A stretch of DNA of 42,964 nt from Candidatus Rokuibacteriota bacterium (GCA_016184365.1 JACPCW010000086.1:1-42964), one strand, 5' to 3'; shown: positions 1-7,507, numbered from the stretch's first letter. Made by a program: numbers and translations. The notes: a model not told the origin generated them from the sequence alone.

Positions 1-7
1 GCCGCGG

Positions 8-29
8 CGGGCGCGACCGGTCGCGCCCG
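8..29. terminator. 22-bp perfect palindrome downstream of the pilin gene
   Basis: Positions 8-18 and 19-29 are exact reverse complements, all G/C except a central A/T pair, and lie about 20 bp beyond the pilin stop codon. This could fold as a terminator-like hairpin for the leftward pilin transcript. There is no T-run after it, so intrinsic termination is only a possibility. Confidence 0.35.
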
Positions 30-48
30 GCGCGGCCGTGAGTCCGAG

Positions 49-456
49 TTACGGCACCTTGGCCGTCGTGTTGTCACCCGTGGCCGAGACGGTGAACGTG
101 CCGTCGGCCGCGCTCGTGTACGTGTAGCTGCCCGCCCAGCCGGACGGCGGATTCGGGATGGCCGCGAGGAATGCGCCGGCCGTCTGTCCCTCGTTGTTCG
201 AGCTCGACGCGGTGAGCAGGGTCATCGTGCTCGGGATCGCCCCCATGTGCGCCCCGTACATCGACACCGCCGACGCGACCGACCGGACGTCGGCCTGCGC
301 CTTCGCGATCCGCGCCCGCTGCTGCACGTTGTTGTAGAGCGGGATCGCGATCGCGGCGAGGATGCCGATGATCGCGACGACGATCAGCAATTCGATCAGC
401 GTGAAGCCGCGCTGATCGGCGAGGCGACAGCGCCTCTTCGTCCACCAGTCCGTCAT
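49..456 (-). CDS. Type IV pilin-like prepilin
   Basis: A 135-residue prepilin, exported and assembled into a type IV pilus or a type II secretion pseudopilus. The leader is short and basic and ends in Arg-Gly at residues 16-17. The mature protein would begin FTLIE, with the conserved Glu at +5, followed by a hydrophobic helix (about residues 18-40) ending IAIPLYNN. This is the classic prepilin-peptidase (PilD) site and N-methylation signal. The C-terminal region is Thr/Ser-rich and short, like PilA/GspG-type minor or major pilins. The ATG at 456 is chosen because GAGGAGGG sits just upstream; a longer reading frame to 579 has no ribosome binding site. No other pilus assembly gene is in the window, so pilus and pseudopilus cannot be told apart. 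Confidence 0.9.
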   Translation of the reverse strand: MTDWWTKRRCRLADQRGFTLIELLIVVAIIGILAAIAIPLYNNVQQRARIAKAQADVRSVASAVSMYGAHMGAIPSTMTLLTASSSNNEGQTAGAFLAAIPNPPSGWAGSYTYTSAADGTFTVSATGDNTTAKVP

Positions 457-591
457 GTGCGAGCCCTCCTCGGATATGACATCGAGCGCGGTGGTGAGCA
501 CGGCGGATGCCATACGCCGGCGACGTCCGCTAAGTTGCGCTGCGGTCGTCGTTTGCCGGAATGCCGGGCGGACTGTCACGCTGAGAGCGAC

Positions 592-609
592 GCGGCGCGA
601 CAGCGCCGC
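592..609. terminator. GC hairpin after the tctA stop codon
   Basis: A 7-bp perfect stem (592-598 with 603-609) with a 4-nt loop lies 12 nt past the tctA stop. It is a plausible end for the leftward transporter operon before the pilin gene. There is no T-tract. Confidence 0.35.
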
Positions 610-621
610 TGACGAGAAACG

Positions 622-2127
622 TCACTGAGAGCCGGGTGGACGGGTGGTGCGCTTCCACGCCCACACGATGAGCGGCAGCGCGAGGTAAACGACGACCGCC
701 GCCAGCAGGAAGGCGGAGATGGGCCGCTCGACGAAGGTGCTCCAGTCCCCGCGCGAGAGGATCAGCGCCCGCCGGAGGTGCGTCTCCAGCATCGGCCCGA
801 GGATCAGGCCGAGCACGATGGGCGCCACGGGGAATTCGTAGCGCTGGAGCACGAAGCCGATGATCCCGAACGTGACCATGACGTACAGGTCGAACACGTT
901 GTTGCTGACCGCGTAGGTGCCCGTGAACGAGAACACGAGGATCAGTGGGAGCAGCACCCGGGTCGGCACGCGCAGCAGCCTGACCCACAGCCCGATGAGC
1001 GGCAGGTTGAGGATCAGCAGCATGACGTTGCCGACGTACATGCTCGCGATGAGCCCCCACACCAGGTCGGCGTTCTTCTCGAACAGCAGCGGCCCGGGCC
1101 TGAGGCCCCAGAGCATCAGGGCGCCGAGCATCACCGCCGTCGTGCCGGAGCCGGGGACGCCGAGGGTGAGCAGCGGCACCATCGCCCCCGCGCTCGCGGC
1201 GTTGTTGGCGGCTTCCGGCGCCGCGACGCCCTCGATGACGCCGGTGCCGAACCGCTCGGGGTAGCGGGAGGCTCGCTTCTCCGCGAGGTACGCGAGCATC
1301 GACGCCAGGGTCGACCCCGCGCCGGGCAGGACGCCGATGACGAAGCCGATCAGGCTTGCGCGCGGCAGCGTGACGCGGCAGGCGCGCCAGTCCTCGCGCG
1401 TCGGCAAGAGCCCGGCGATGCGTGTGTCGTAGATCTCCCGCTCGAGGGAGCGCTCCGCGGTGGTCAGCACCTCGGCCACCGCGAAGAGGCCGATGGCCAC
1501 GGGGAGGAACTCGAGACCGTCGAGCAGGCTCGGGATCCCGTACGTGAAGCGGGCGGCGCCGGTCATGGGATCGGCGCCGATGGTGCCGAGGAACAGGCCG
1601 AAGGCGCCGGCGAGCAGGCCCTTCGCGACCGACTGGCCGACGATCCCGCCCAGCGTGCAGAGGGCCAGCAGCATGAGCGCGAAGTACTCCGCCGGACCGA
1701 AGCTCAGCGCCACCGTGACCAGTGGGCGCGCCAGGAACATGAGCAGGACGACGCCGATGGTGCCGGCGATGAACGATCCGATGGCCGCCATCCCCAGCGC
1801 GGGCCCCGCCCGGCCCTTGCGCGCCATCTGGTAGCCGTCGAGGCAGGTCATGATGGAGGCGCTCTCGCCCGGCGTGTTGATGAGGATCGCCGTCGTCGAA
1901 CCCCCGTACTGCGAGCCGTAGTAGATCCCGGCCAGCATGATCAGCCCGGAGGTGGGATTCATCCCGAACGTGAGCGGCAGCAGCACGGCCACCGCGGTGA
2001 CCGGCCCGATGCCGGGCAACACGCCGATGGCGGTCCCGATGAGCACGCCGACGAAGCAGTAGAGGAGGTTCACCGGCATGAGCGCGATGGCGAATCCCAT
2101 GCCGAGGTTCTGGAGGACGTCCATCAC
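622..2127 (-). CDS. tctA: Tripartite tricarboxylate transporter, large permease TctA
   Basis: A 501-residue polytopic inner-membrane protein of about 12 hydrophobic segments, the usual TctA length. It is the large membrane subunit that, with TctB and the periplasmic binding protein TctC, imports carboxylates (citrate-like or other organic acids) driven by an ion gradient. Family signatures are visible: GVLPGIGPVTAVAVLLPLTF near residue 40, GIYYGSQYGGSTTAILINTPG near residue 90, and GVLPGAGSTLASMLAY near residue 265. The start could be either of two adjacent ATGs (2127 or 2124). It is the last gene of a leftward operon and follows tctB by 9 bp. The substrate cannot be read from the sequence. 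Confidence 0.95.
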   Translation of the reverse strand: MMDVLQNLGMGFAIALMPVNLLYCFVGVLIGTAIGVLPGIGPVTAVAVLLPLTFGMNPTSGLIMLAGIYYGSQYGGSTTAILINTPGESASIMTCLDGYQMARKGRAGPALGMAAIGSFIAGTIGVVLLMFLARPLVTVALSFGPAEYFALMLLALCTLGGIVGQSVAKGLLAGAFGLFLGTIGADPMTGAARFTYGIPSLLDGLEFLPVAIGLFAVAEVLTTAERSLEREIYDTRIAGLLPTREDWRACRVTLPRASLIGFVIGVLPGAGSTLASMLAYLAEKRASRYPERFGTGVIEGVAAPEAANNAASAGAMVPLLTLGVPGSGTTAVMLGALMLWGLRPGPLLFEKNADLVWGLIASMYVGNVMLLILNLPLIGLWVRLLRVPTRVLLPLILVFSFTGTYAVSNNVFDLYVMVTFGIIGFVLQRYEFPVAPIVLGLILGPMLETHLRRALILSRGDWSTFVERPISAFLLAAVVVYLALPLIVWAWKRTTRPPGSQ

Positions 2128-2136
2128 GCGCGCACC

Positions 2137-2589
2137 TCACGGGCCCAGGATGCCGGGCGGCAACGGCACCCCGAGCCATCGCGCGAACACCGCATAGGTC
2201 GCTCCGGCGGCACCTGCGGCCAGCGCGAGCACCACGACCCAGCGCCGCTCTCCGTAGAGCAGCAGGAGGACCGCGACGAACACCGAGCTCGAGACGAGGA
2301 ACCCGAGGCGCTCGAAGACCAGCGCGTAGGCGGCGAGACCAGCCAGGGTGGCGACGACACGAGTGGCGCCGCCCGGGATGGCCGACGCCACGCCGGGGCG
2401 GCCCGGCGTCCGCTTGAGCGCGACCGCGCCGCCCAGGACCGCGACGATGAGCCCGAGCGTCGCGGGCAGGAGCCGCCCTCCCGGACCGCCCGTCAGCGTG
2501 TCCTCGGCCAGGCGCAAGCTTTCAGCGAAGGCGATGAGGCCGACGAGCGCCGCCGCGGCGCCCGTCAGCCGCTCGCCGTCGAGCTTCAT
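2137..2589 (-). CDS. tctB: Tripartite tricarboxylate transporter, small permease TctB
   Basis: A 150-residue protein with four predicted membrane spans, roughly at residues 8-25, 40-58, 80-112 and 118-137. This matches the small, poorly conserved TctB subunit in size and topology. A GRLLP motif precedes the second span, as is common in this family. It sits between tctC and tctA with short gaps (19 bp and 9 bp), the standard C-B-A order, so the assignment rests largely on context. It is expected to pair with TctA in the inner membrane. Confidence 0.9.
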   Translation of the reverse strand: MKLDGERLTGAAAALVGLIAFAESLRLAEDTLTGGPGGRLLPATLGLIVAVLGGAVALKRTPGRPGVASAIPGGATRVVATLAGLAAYALVFERLGFLVSSSVFVAVLLLLYGERRWVVVLALAAGAAGATYAVFARWLGVPLPPGILGP

Positions 2590-2608
2590 CCGGCGGTGGT
2601 CCTGCCGC

Positions 2609-3601
2609 CTACTTCTTCTTCAGCATCCCGAGCTCGGCGAACACCGCCTTGTAGGTCTCGTACTCCTCGGTCACGAACTTGAGAAACGCGTCGCCGGTGA
2701 GCCAGCCGTCCTCGAGGACGCTCTTCTCGAGATAGCCCTTGCGCCACTCGTCGGACTTCCGGACCTTGTCGAGCACGCCGACCCAGTAGTCGACGACGGG
2801 CTTGGGCAGGTTGCCGCCGGCGCCGATGGCCCGCCACTGCGTGCTGATGACGTTGAAGCCGAGCTCGCGCATCGTCGGCACGGTCGAGAGGAGCTTCAGC
2901 CGCTGCTCGGCGGCCACGGCGAGCGCGCGTACCTGACCGGCCTCGAGCTGGCTGATGCACTCGTTCGGGTTCGCCCAGGCGGCGTCGGTGTGCCCGCCGA
3001 GGAGGTTCGTCATGACTTCGCCGCCGCTCTTGAACGGCACGTACGTGAGATCCACCTTCGCCGCGCGGTTCGTCGAGATGTTCGCGATGTGGTCCACCCC
3101 GCCCGAGCCGGTGCCGGCGACGCTGAGCCCGCCCTTGCCCTTGGCCCGTGCCGCGGCCAGGAACTCCTCGAGCGTCCGGTAGGGCGAGTCCTTCCGGACG
3201 ATGAGGAGGTTCACGTCCGTCACCATCCGGGCGATGTAGGTGAAGTCCTTCTGGAAGTTCCACGTCGCGTGGCCGAGCAGCTCCTGCTGGCCGTTGCCCT
3301 GGTCCACCGCCACGAGCGTGTAACCATCGCGCGGCTTGTTGATCGCGTACGATTTGCCGACGACACCGCTGCCACCCGAGCGGTTGACCACGGTCATCGC
3401 CACCGGGACGAGCTTCTCCAGCTCGATGACCTTGACGATCTGGCGGTACATGATGTCCGTGCCGCCGCCGGGCGCGTACGGCACCACCAGCTCCACGGGC
3501 CGCGTCGGGTACTGCGCCGCCGCGGGTTCCGCAGCGACTGCCAGGACCACCGCGATCGCGGCCAGACCGACCCAGCGCGCCGGGCTGCGTGACACTCTCA
3601 T
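2609..3601 (-). CDS. tctC: Tripartite tricarboxylate transporter substrate-binding protein TctC
   Basis: A 330-residue periplasmic binding protein (Bug/TctC family) that delivers a carboxylate ligand to TctA/TctB. It has an N-terminal signal peptide ending near residue 29 (…AAAQ). The family start YPTRPVELVVPYAPGGGTD follows directly, with the ligand-loop Pro-Gly-Gly and Asp. The ATG at 3601 is chosen because GGAGGA lies a few bases upstream and it overlaps the stop of the preceding gene as ATGA (3598-3601), implying translational coupling. It lies in a single operon with the ferredoxin-like and unknown genes upstream. Such binding proteins are often amplified in soil bacteria; the ligand is unknown. 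Confidence 0.93.
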   Translation of the reverse strand: MRVSRSPARWVGLAAIAVVLAVAAEPAAAQYPTRPVELVVPYAPGGGTDIMYRQIVKVIELEKLVPVAMTVVNRSGGSGVVGKSYAINKPRDGYTLVAVDQGNGQQELLGHATWNFQKDFTYIARMVTDVNLLIVRKDSPYRTLEEFLAAARAKGKGGLSVAGTGSGGVDHIANISTNRAAKVDLTYVPFKSGGEVMTNLLGGHTDAAWANPNECISQLEAGQVRALAVAAEQRLKLLSTVPTMRELGFNVISTQWRAIGAGGNLPKPVVDYWVGVLDKVRKSDEWRKGYLEKSVLEDGWLTGDAFLKFVTEEYETYKAVFAELGMLKKK

Positions 3602-4302
3602 GATTCCTCCTTGGTCGTGCGTGGCCCTCGCGTGAGGGCGAGGGATTCTACCAGCAGGCGCTCCGCGCGGGTGACGTTGAACACGCCGCAGGTGCAGAAC
3701 CGGGCGAGGCAGCGTGCGGCCTCGGCCGGCGTCCGCCGGCCCTCCTTCACGAGATGACAGAGCTTCTGCACGAGTCCGAAGGCGACCATCCCGTGGCCGC
3801 ACATGGTGGCGAGCTCGAGCGTGAGGCGGTCCGGCATCCGGTCCGTCTCGCCGAAGGCGAAGCCGAGCGAGTACTCCACGCTGTGGCGCGTGAGCCCGGC
3901 GGCCTCGGCCGCGCGCCGCGCGTCCTCGGTGAGCGCGCTCACGTTGATCGACATGCCGAGGTCGCGCTGCCGGAGCTCGGCGAGGAGCGCCTTCACCTTC
4001 TCGACGTCGTCGAACACGGCCGCGACCGTCCCGGGGTTCTCGCAGCCCTCGATCACCGCCGACGGCGGGACGGCCGCCCGCGCGCGCCAGTGCACGAGCG
4101 GGGTCACGCGCTCCGAGGGCCGGTAGAATCCGCCCTTGCCGCCGCCGCCCATGTTGATCGGACCGTGCTTCGCGGCGATCTCGAGGAAGGCCCTGAGCTT
4201 CGGCCCGCTGCCCTCGCGATTCGACTTCGACGGGATGGCGAACACGATGAAGTCGTCCCGGAGGCTCTCCGGACTGCCGTAGCGGTGAAGCGTGTTCGTC
4301 AT
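3598..4302 (-). CDS. Conserved-looking unknown protein with Cys motifs, coupled to tctC
   Basis: A 234-residue soluble protein with no signal peptide; I do not recognise the family. Visible landmarks are a glycine patch (GGGGKGG) near residues 53-59, MCGHGM near residue 169, and CTCGVFN near residue 205, followed by an amphipathic C-terminal helix. The His/Cys motifs in the last third could bind a metal or an Fe-S cluster, which is inference. It is locked between neighbours by two 4-bp ATGA overlaps: its start (4299-4302) overlaps the stop of the ferredoxin-like gene, and its stop overlaps the tctC start. It is therefore probably made in step with both. A role in processing the imported carboxylate, with the ferredoxin-like protein, is a guess from context. 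Confidence 0.8.
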   Translation of the reverse strand: MTNTLHRYGSPESLRDDFIVFAIPSKSNREGSGPKLRAFLEIAAKHGPINMGGGGKGGFYRPSERVTPLVHWRARAAVPPSAVIEGCENPGTVAAVFDDVEKVKALLAELRQRDLGMSINVSALTEDARRAAEAAGLTRHSVEYSLGFAFGETDRMPDRLTLELATMCGHGMVAFGLVQKLCHLVKEGRRTPAEAARCLARFCTCGVFNVTRAERLLVESLALTRGPRTTKEES

Positions 4303-5111
4303 ACGGCCTCCTGGTAGAGCGGGCGGCCGAGCCCGAGGTTCGTCTTGCCCCGCCAGAAGCGGAAACCGTCGGCGCGCAGCAACGCGTCCAGCTCGGTGTC
4401 TCCCCGCGCGTCGCACCGGGCGGAGACGCCGACCGAGATCACCGTCGACACGTCGTCGGACACCGAGCGGAGCGTCCGGAGGACGTCCGACACCCGGGCG
4501 AGGCCGGTCTTCACCTCGACGATGGCCGAGAGCACCTTCTCGTCGAGGATGTCGTCGCGGATGGCGCCGGTCTTCGTGTCGGTCATGAGGCTCGTGACCG
4601 GGTTCGCCGCCTCGAACGTGACGCCGGCGGCACCGAGCGCGCGCGTGACGCGGTCGATGTCCCGGAGCCGGACGCCGAGCCCGGGCCGTCCGAACTCCAC
4701 GGTGAAGCCGGCCTCGCCGGCCTTGACCCGGCCGGTGACGTCGTTGGTCTTCACTTCCTCGGTGCCCCGACCCGCCAGACCCGTCGACTCGTGCGGCACG
4801 AGCGGGTCGGAGAAGGCGCGACGAACGCTGCGCGGCCACGTGAGCTCGCGCGGCGTGAGCGCGCCCGTCGGGCAGACGTCCGGCTCGGGATCGAACCGGA
4901 AGCGGAAGAGCCTGGCGAGACCACGGATCGCGCGCACGACCGCGGGAGGCAGGTGCTCGCGCGACATCCCGCGGTAGCAGGTGTAGCACTCCACGCACTC
5001 GTCCTCGTTCACGACGGCCCGGTGCGTCCGCGCGTCGACGGCGATCGCCCCCATCGAGCACACCGCGACGCAGTTCGCGCAGCCCACGCAGCGCTCGGGA
5101 TCGATCCACAC
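4299..5111 (-). CDS. Ferredoxin-like protein with two 4Fe-4S motifs and an unknown C-terminal domain
   Basis: A 270-residue cytoplasmic protein. The first cluster motif is complete: Cys8, Cys11, Cys14, Cys18 (CxxCxxCxxxC). The second begins normally (Cys39, Cys42, Cys45), but its fourth Cys, in a CPTG context, is Cys80. That leaves 34 residues of mostly helical sequence between the third and fourth ligands, where three is normal. Residues about 100-270 match nothing I recognise. The GTG at 5111 is chosen because AGAGGAGGA lies at ideal spacing; the longer open frame runs back through tRNA-Arg and is spurious. It is the first gene of the leftward operon feeding into tctCBA, and its stop overlaps the next start (ATGA). 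It probably transfers electrons to a partner, perhaps the next gene product. Confidence 0.85.
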   Translation of the reverse strand: MWIDPERCVGCANCVAVCSMGAIAVDARTHRAVVNEDECVECYTCYRGMSREHLPPAVVRAIRGLARLFRFRFDPEPDVCPTGALTPRELTWPRSVRRAFSDPLVPHESTGLAGRGTEEVKTNDVTGRVKAGEAGFTVEFGRPGLGVRLRDIDRVTRALGAAGVTFEAANPVTSLMTDTKTGAIRDDILDEKVLSAIVEVKTGLARVSDVLRTLRSVSDDVSTVISVGVSARCDARGDTELDALLRADGFRFWRGKTNLGLGRPLYQEAV

Positions 5112-5241
5112 GGCTCGGTCCTCCTCTGAAGGGAGGCTCAGCGTCGCGTCGAAAGCCGTCGAGCACAATGAGCCGTTCAGCCCAGCGACCCGGGATACCT
5201 CCTGAGCGCGCGCGGTATCTTCAGGAGCTTCGCCCGATCGT

Positions 5242-5263
5242 CTTGCGCGACGTCTCGCGCAAG
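5242..5263. terminator. Hairpin downstream of tRNA-Arg
   Basis: A 9-bp perfect stem (5242-5250 with 5255-5263) and 4-nt loop lie 11 nt beyond the tRNA 3' end on the minus strand, the right place for the tRNA transcript to end. There is no U-tract, which is common in very GC-rich genomes. Confidence 0.45.
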
Positions 5264-5274
5264 CGTTGGATTTT

Positions 5275-5351
5275 TGGTGCGCCTGGGAGGGATCGAACCC
5301 CCGGCCTTCGGATTCGAAGTCCGACGCTCTATCCAACTGAGCTACAGGCGC
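5275..5351 (-). tRNA. tRNA-Arg (anticodon TCG)
   Basis: A 77-nt cloverleaf with CCA encoded. The acceptor stem GCGCCTG/CAGGCGC closes perfectly. The D arm carries AGCTCAGTTGGATAGAGC, the anticodon stem TCGGA/TCCGA encloses loop CTTCGAA (anticodon TCG, reading CGA), and the T arm carries GGTTCGATCC. It is read leftwards, 163 bp upstream of the ferredoxin-like gene. I see no duplicated 3' end nearby that would mark an integrated element. Confidence 0.97.
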
Positions 5352-5468
5352 ATCCGGTCGTAACGATACACGACCTCGCGCGCCCGTGTGCCGGTCGCGT
5401 AGACACCGCGCAGCGCCGGTGGTGTACTGATGGGAAGGCCGCGCGTTTCGGCGGCCGGGAGTAGACGG

Positions 5469-5675
5469 ATGAGATTGTTGTTCTTCGGACGCAAGCGCCC
5501 CGCCGCCCCCGCCTCGCCCCTGCCTCAGGGCTTCGACGTGAGCGTGAACCTCCGCAAGGGCGACAAGGTCGTCCGCCGCAACCGGCGCGGCGACGTCGAG
5601 ATCGTGTGTGTGACCACCGACGTCACGCAGCTCGACGTGCGCGGCGACGGCGTCAAGGGCCGCGCGGGCGCCTGA
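5469..5675 (+). CDS. Small basic unknown protein
   Basis: A 68-residue protein starting MRLLFFGRKRP, with a GGGAG ribosome binding site about 9 nt upstream of the ATG. A Pro/Ala linker (residues 9-20) is followed by a compact beta-rich segment (FDVSVNLRKGDKVVRRNRRG, then DVEIVCVTTDVTQLDVRG) that reads like a single small SH3-like barrel. I do not recognise the family. It ends 4 bp before the convergent small gene at 5680. Confidence 0.5.
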   Translation: MRLLFFGRKRPAAPASPLPQGFDVSVNLRKGDKVVRRNRRGDVEIVCVTTDVTQLDVRGDGVKGRAGA

Positions 5676-5679
5676 CCCG

Positions 5680-5841
5680 TCAGCGTCGTTTCGGCGCGAG
5701 CACGGCGTCCACCTGCGCCACGAACCAGTCGTGATGGGAGCGGCAGACGCTCTCCACCACGCTCGCGTCCTCGACGGGCTCTTCTTCGCGGAGGACGCTG
5801 GGCTTCCCTTCTTCCTCGCACCACGTGCACACGATTTTCAT
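5680..5841 (-). CDS. 53-residue CxWC/CxxH putative zinc-binding protein
   Basis: A small gene encoding 53 residues, beginning MKIVCTWCEEEGKPS and ending KRR. Cys5, Cys8, Cys33 and His36 (or His37) form a CxWC…CRSH arrangement suited to one zinc ion. The start is supported by GGAGGG about 6 nt upstream. The same pattern, including the trailing F…VDAVLA helix, recurs at the N-terminus of the neighbouring gene (5897-6391), so the two look like tandem paralogues. The function is unknown. Confidence 0.6.
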   Translation of the reverse strand: MKIVCTWCEEEGKPSVLREEEPVEDASVVESVCRSHHDWFVAQVDAVLAPKRR

Positions 5842-5896
5842 GGGAGCCCTCCGTGTGGCGGGACGGCCCGCCCGACGGGGCAGCGAGCGAACGGGG

Positions 5897-6391
5897 TTAC
5901 GCCGCCTGCTTCTCGACGAGGCGGGTGCGCCGCGTCCGCGCGCGCGTGACGATCCCGCGCGTGCCGCAGCGCGCGCAGCGCCACTGGTCGCGGACGAACT
6001 CGGACGCGTCGAGACGATCGGCTTCGTCGGTCGCGCGCGCCACCGGCCAGCCGAGGTCGGCGGCGACGCACGCGTCGCAGAGGGTCAGACCCGTGTGGTG
6101 CCGCAGCAGCTCGGCGATCGCCTCGCCGCCGTCCGGCTGGGTCGCGGCCGGTGTCTCGACCGGCGCCTCCTTCACACGGGACCGCTTCGCCCGCAGCTCC
6201 GCGAGGGAGGCGAGCAGCGTGTCCACGCGCGAGAAGAACCCCGAGACGTGCTCGTCACAGAGGCCCACGATGGTCCGCGGGTCGCTCGCGGCGGCGCCGC
6301 CGCTTTCGCGCCGGCACCAGGCACAAGCGATCGTCACACCCAGCGTTGTCGGAACCACGGTCGCAGTCACGGTCATGTCCTCCGCCCGCAT
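5897..6391 (-). CDS. Putative zinc-ribbon protein with CxWC and CxxC pairs
   Basis: A 164-residue soluble protein. The N-terminal part has IACAWC (about residues 21-26) and LCDEH (about residues 44-48), followed by a helix FFSRVDTLLASL. This matches, feature for feature, the 53-residue protein encoded just downstream. The second half holds LCDACVAADLGWP and WRCARCGTRG, a CxxC…CxxC pair typical of a zinc ribbon. Two zinc sites are therefore likely. The start could be the ATG at 6391 or the one at 6376; GGAGGA lies almost on top of the second. I do not recognise the family. The layout suggests a protein- or nucleic-acid-binding accessory factor, but this is open. Confidence 0.65.
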   Translation of the reverse strand: MRAEDMTVTATVVPTTLGVTIACAWCRRESGGAAASDPRTIVGLCDEHVSGFFSRVDTLLASLAELRAKRSRVKEAPVETPAATQPDGGEAIAELLRHHTGLTLCDACVAADLGWPVARATDEADRLDASEFVRDQWRCARCGTRGIVTRARTRRTRLVEKQAA

Positions 6392-6532
6392 CCCAACGCA
6401 ACGCCGATGCCAGATGACTTTGACCGTGAGATCAACGGTTTGCCGATGGTGAGGCGCGAATGACGCACCGGCTCGCCTGCTCCCTTTGTAGATTTAGTTT
6501 CCGATGTAGACCGCGCCGCCGACGCGGCCGAC

Positions 6533-7441
6533 TCAGAGCTTGGGCGCGAGGTCGGCGGCGAAGCGCTCGAGGTGCTCCAGGTCGTCGAAGACGGGATTGA
6601 GGAGCAGGAACCGGGCGCCCGCGGCGGCGACGGCCGCGAGGCGGTCGACGCATTCCTGGACGTCGCCCCAGACCGCGACCTCCGCGGCGAGCTCGGCCCG
6701 GCCGTAGAACGCCGCGAACCATTCGCCGAGCCGCCGGCCGGCGCGGTCGCGGTCGCGGTCGATGGCGACGTAGACGCGCTTGCCGACGGGGAACGCCGCG
6801 GGGTCGCGGCCGGCGTCGGCGAGCAGCCGCCTCAGCACGGTCGTCTGCTCGGCGAACGTCGCCGTCGCGATCGACCCCGCGCCCACGAAGCCGTCGCCGA
6901 GCTCGACCGCGCGGCGCAGCGCGTTCGGGTGATGGCCGCCGAACCAGATCGGCGGGTGCGGCTGCTGCACCGGCTTGGGCTCCATTCGCGCGTCGGTGAC
7001 GCGCCAGAACTCGCCGGCGAAGCTCACGCGCGGCTCCGTCCAGAGCGCACGCATCAGCCGCACGCTTTCCGCGAATCGTGCGCCGCGGCGCGCGGTCGGA
7101 ATCCCCATGATCTCGTACGCGCGCGGGTTGCCGACGCCGACGCCGACGACGAGGCGACCGCCCGACAGGTGATCGATCGTCGCGAGCTGCTTCGCGAGAT
7201 GGACGGGGCTGCGCAGCGCCGTCAGCAGCACGGCGGCGCCGAGCCGGATGCGCGACGTCAGCGCCGCGGCGTACGTCAGCGTGTCGACGGGATCGAGGCT
7301 CGGCACGCCGCCGAGAATCTGCTCGACCGTCCACAGGCTGTCGAACCGGAGCGCTTCGGCGCGCGTCACGAACTGCCGGACGCGCGCGATGTCCACGCGT
7401 CCGTCGGGGAACGTCTGGGGAACGGCGACGGCGAGCGGCAC
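6533..7441 (-). CDS. Luciferase-like (LLM) flavin/F420-dependent oxidoreductase
   Basis: About 302 residues with the bacterial luciferase-like TIM barrel. Signatures include FDSLWTVEQ near residue 35, the IRLGAAVLL strand, LSGGRLVVGVGVGNP near residue 110, and the family's late motif PVQQPHPPIWFGGHHPNALRRA. The LSxGRLxxGVGxG segment and the QxPHPPIWxGG segment are typical of F420- or FMNH2-dependent members. Three in-frame GTG codons (7471, 7453, 7441) could start it, none with a good ribosome binding site; 7441 leaves the usual short lead into the first strand. The longer open frame into the neighbouring gene is antisense and spurious. It is divergent from the M20 hydrolase. The substrate is unknown. 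Confidence 0.9.
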   Translation of the reverse strand: MPLAVAVPQTFPDGRVDIARVRQFVTRAEALRFDSLWTVEQILGGVPSLDPVDTLTYAAALTSRIRLGAAVLLTALRSPVHLAKQLATIDHLSGGRLVVGVGVGNPRAYEIMGIPTARRGARFAESVRLMRALWTEPRVSFAGEFWRVTDARMEPKPVQQPHPPIWFGGHHPNALRRAVELGDGFVGAGSIATATFAEQTTVLRRLLADAGRDPAAFPVGKRVYVAIDRDRDRAGRRLGEWFAAFYGRAELAAEVAVWGDVQECVDRLAAVAAAGARFLLLNPVFDDLEHLERFAADLAPKL

Positions 7442-7477
7442 GCGGGCGGCCACGGCGGCAAGGTAGCACACGCGGTG

Positions 7478-7483
7478 TATAGT
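7478..7483 (+). promoter_or_regulatory. Possible -10 element for the M20 hydrolase gene
   Basis: TATAGT lies 25 bp before the ATG, with no convincing -35 upstream. A 13-bp palindrome (7482-7494) overlaps the likely transcription start and is listed separately. Confidence 0.3.
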
Positions 7484-7494
7484 GCGATTCGCAC
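7482..7494. promoter_or_regulatory. 13-bp palindrome between divergent genes (possible operator)
   Basis: GTGCGA-T-TCGCAC is a perfect inverted repeat with a 1-bp centre, sitting between the start of the LLM oxidoreductase (minus) and the M20 hydrolase (plus). It overlaps the expected +1 of the latter. Binding by a dimeric repressor is possible. No regulator gene is adjacent. Confidence 0.3.
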
Positions 7495-7507
7495 GAAGGA
7501 GACCCGC

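Noticed and set aside
530..2682. Long open frames on both strands over tctA/tctB (for example 530-2179 minus and 778-2682 plus)
   Set aside because: They are Arg/His/Asp-rich shadows produced by high GC. The tctA and tctB frames carry clear membrane-protein sequence and family motifs.
5112..5336. N-terminal extension of the ferredoxin-like gene
   Set aside because: It reads through tRNA-Arg and its terminator hairpin. GTG 5111 has an ideal ribosome binding site.
5275..5351. tRNA-Arg as an integration site of a mobile element
   Set aside because: No duplicated tRNA 3' end, integrase or compositional break was seen on either side.
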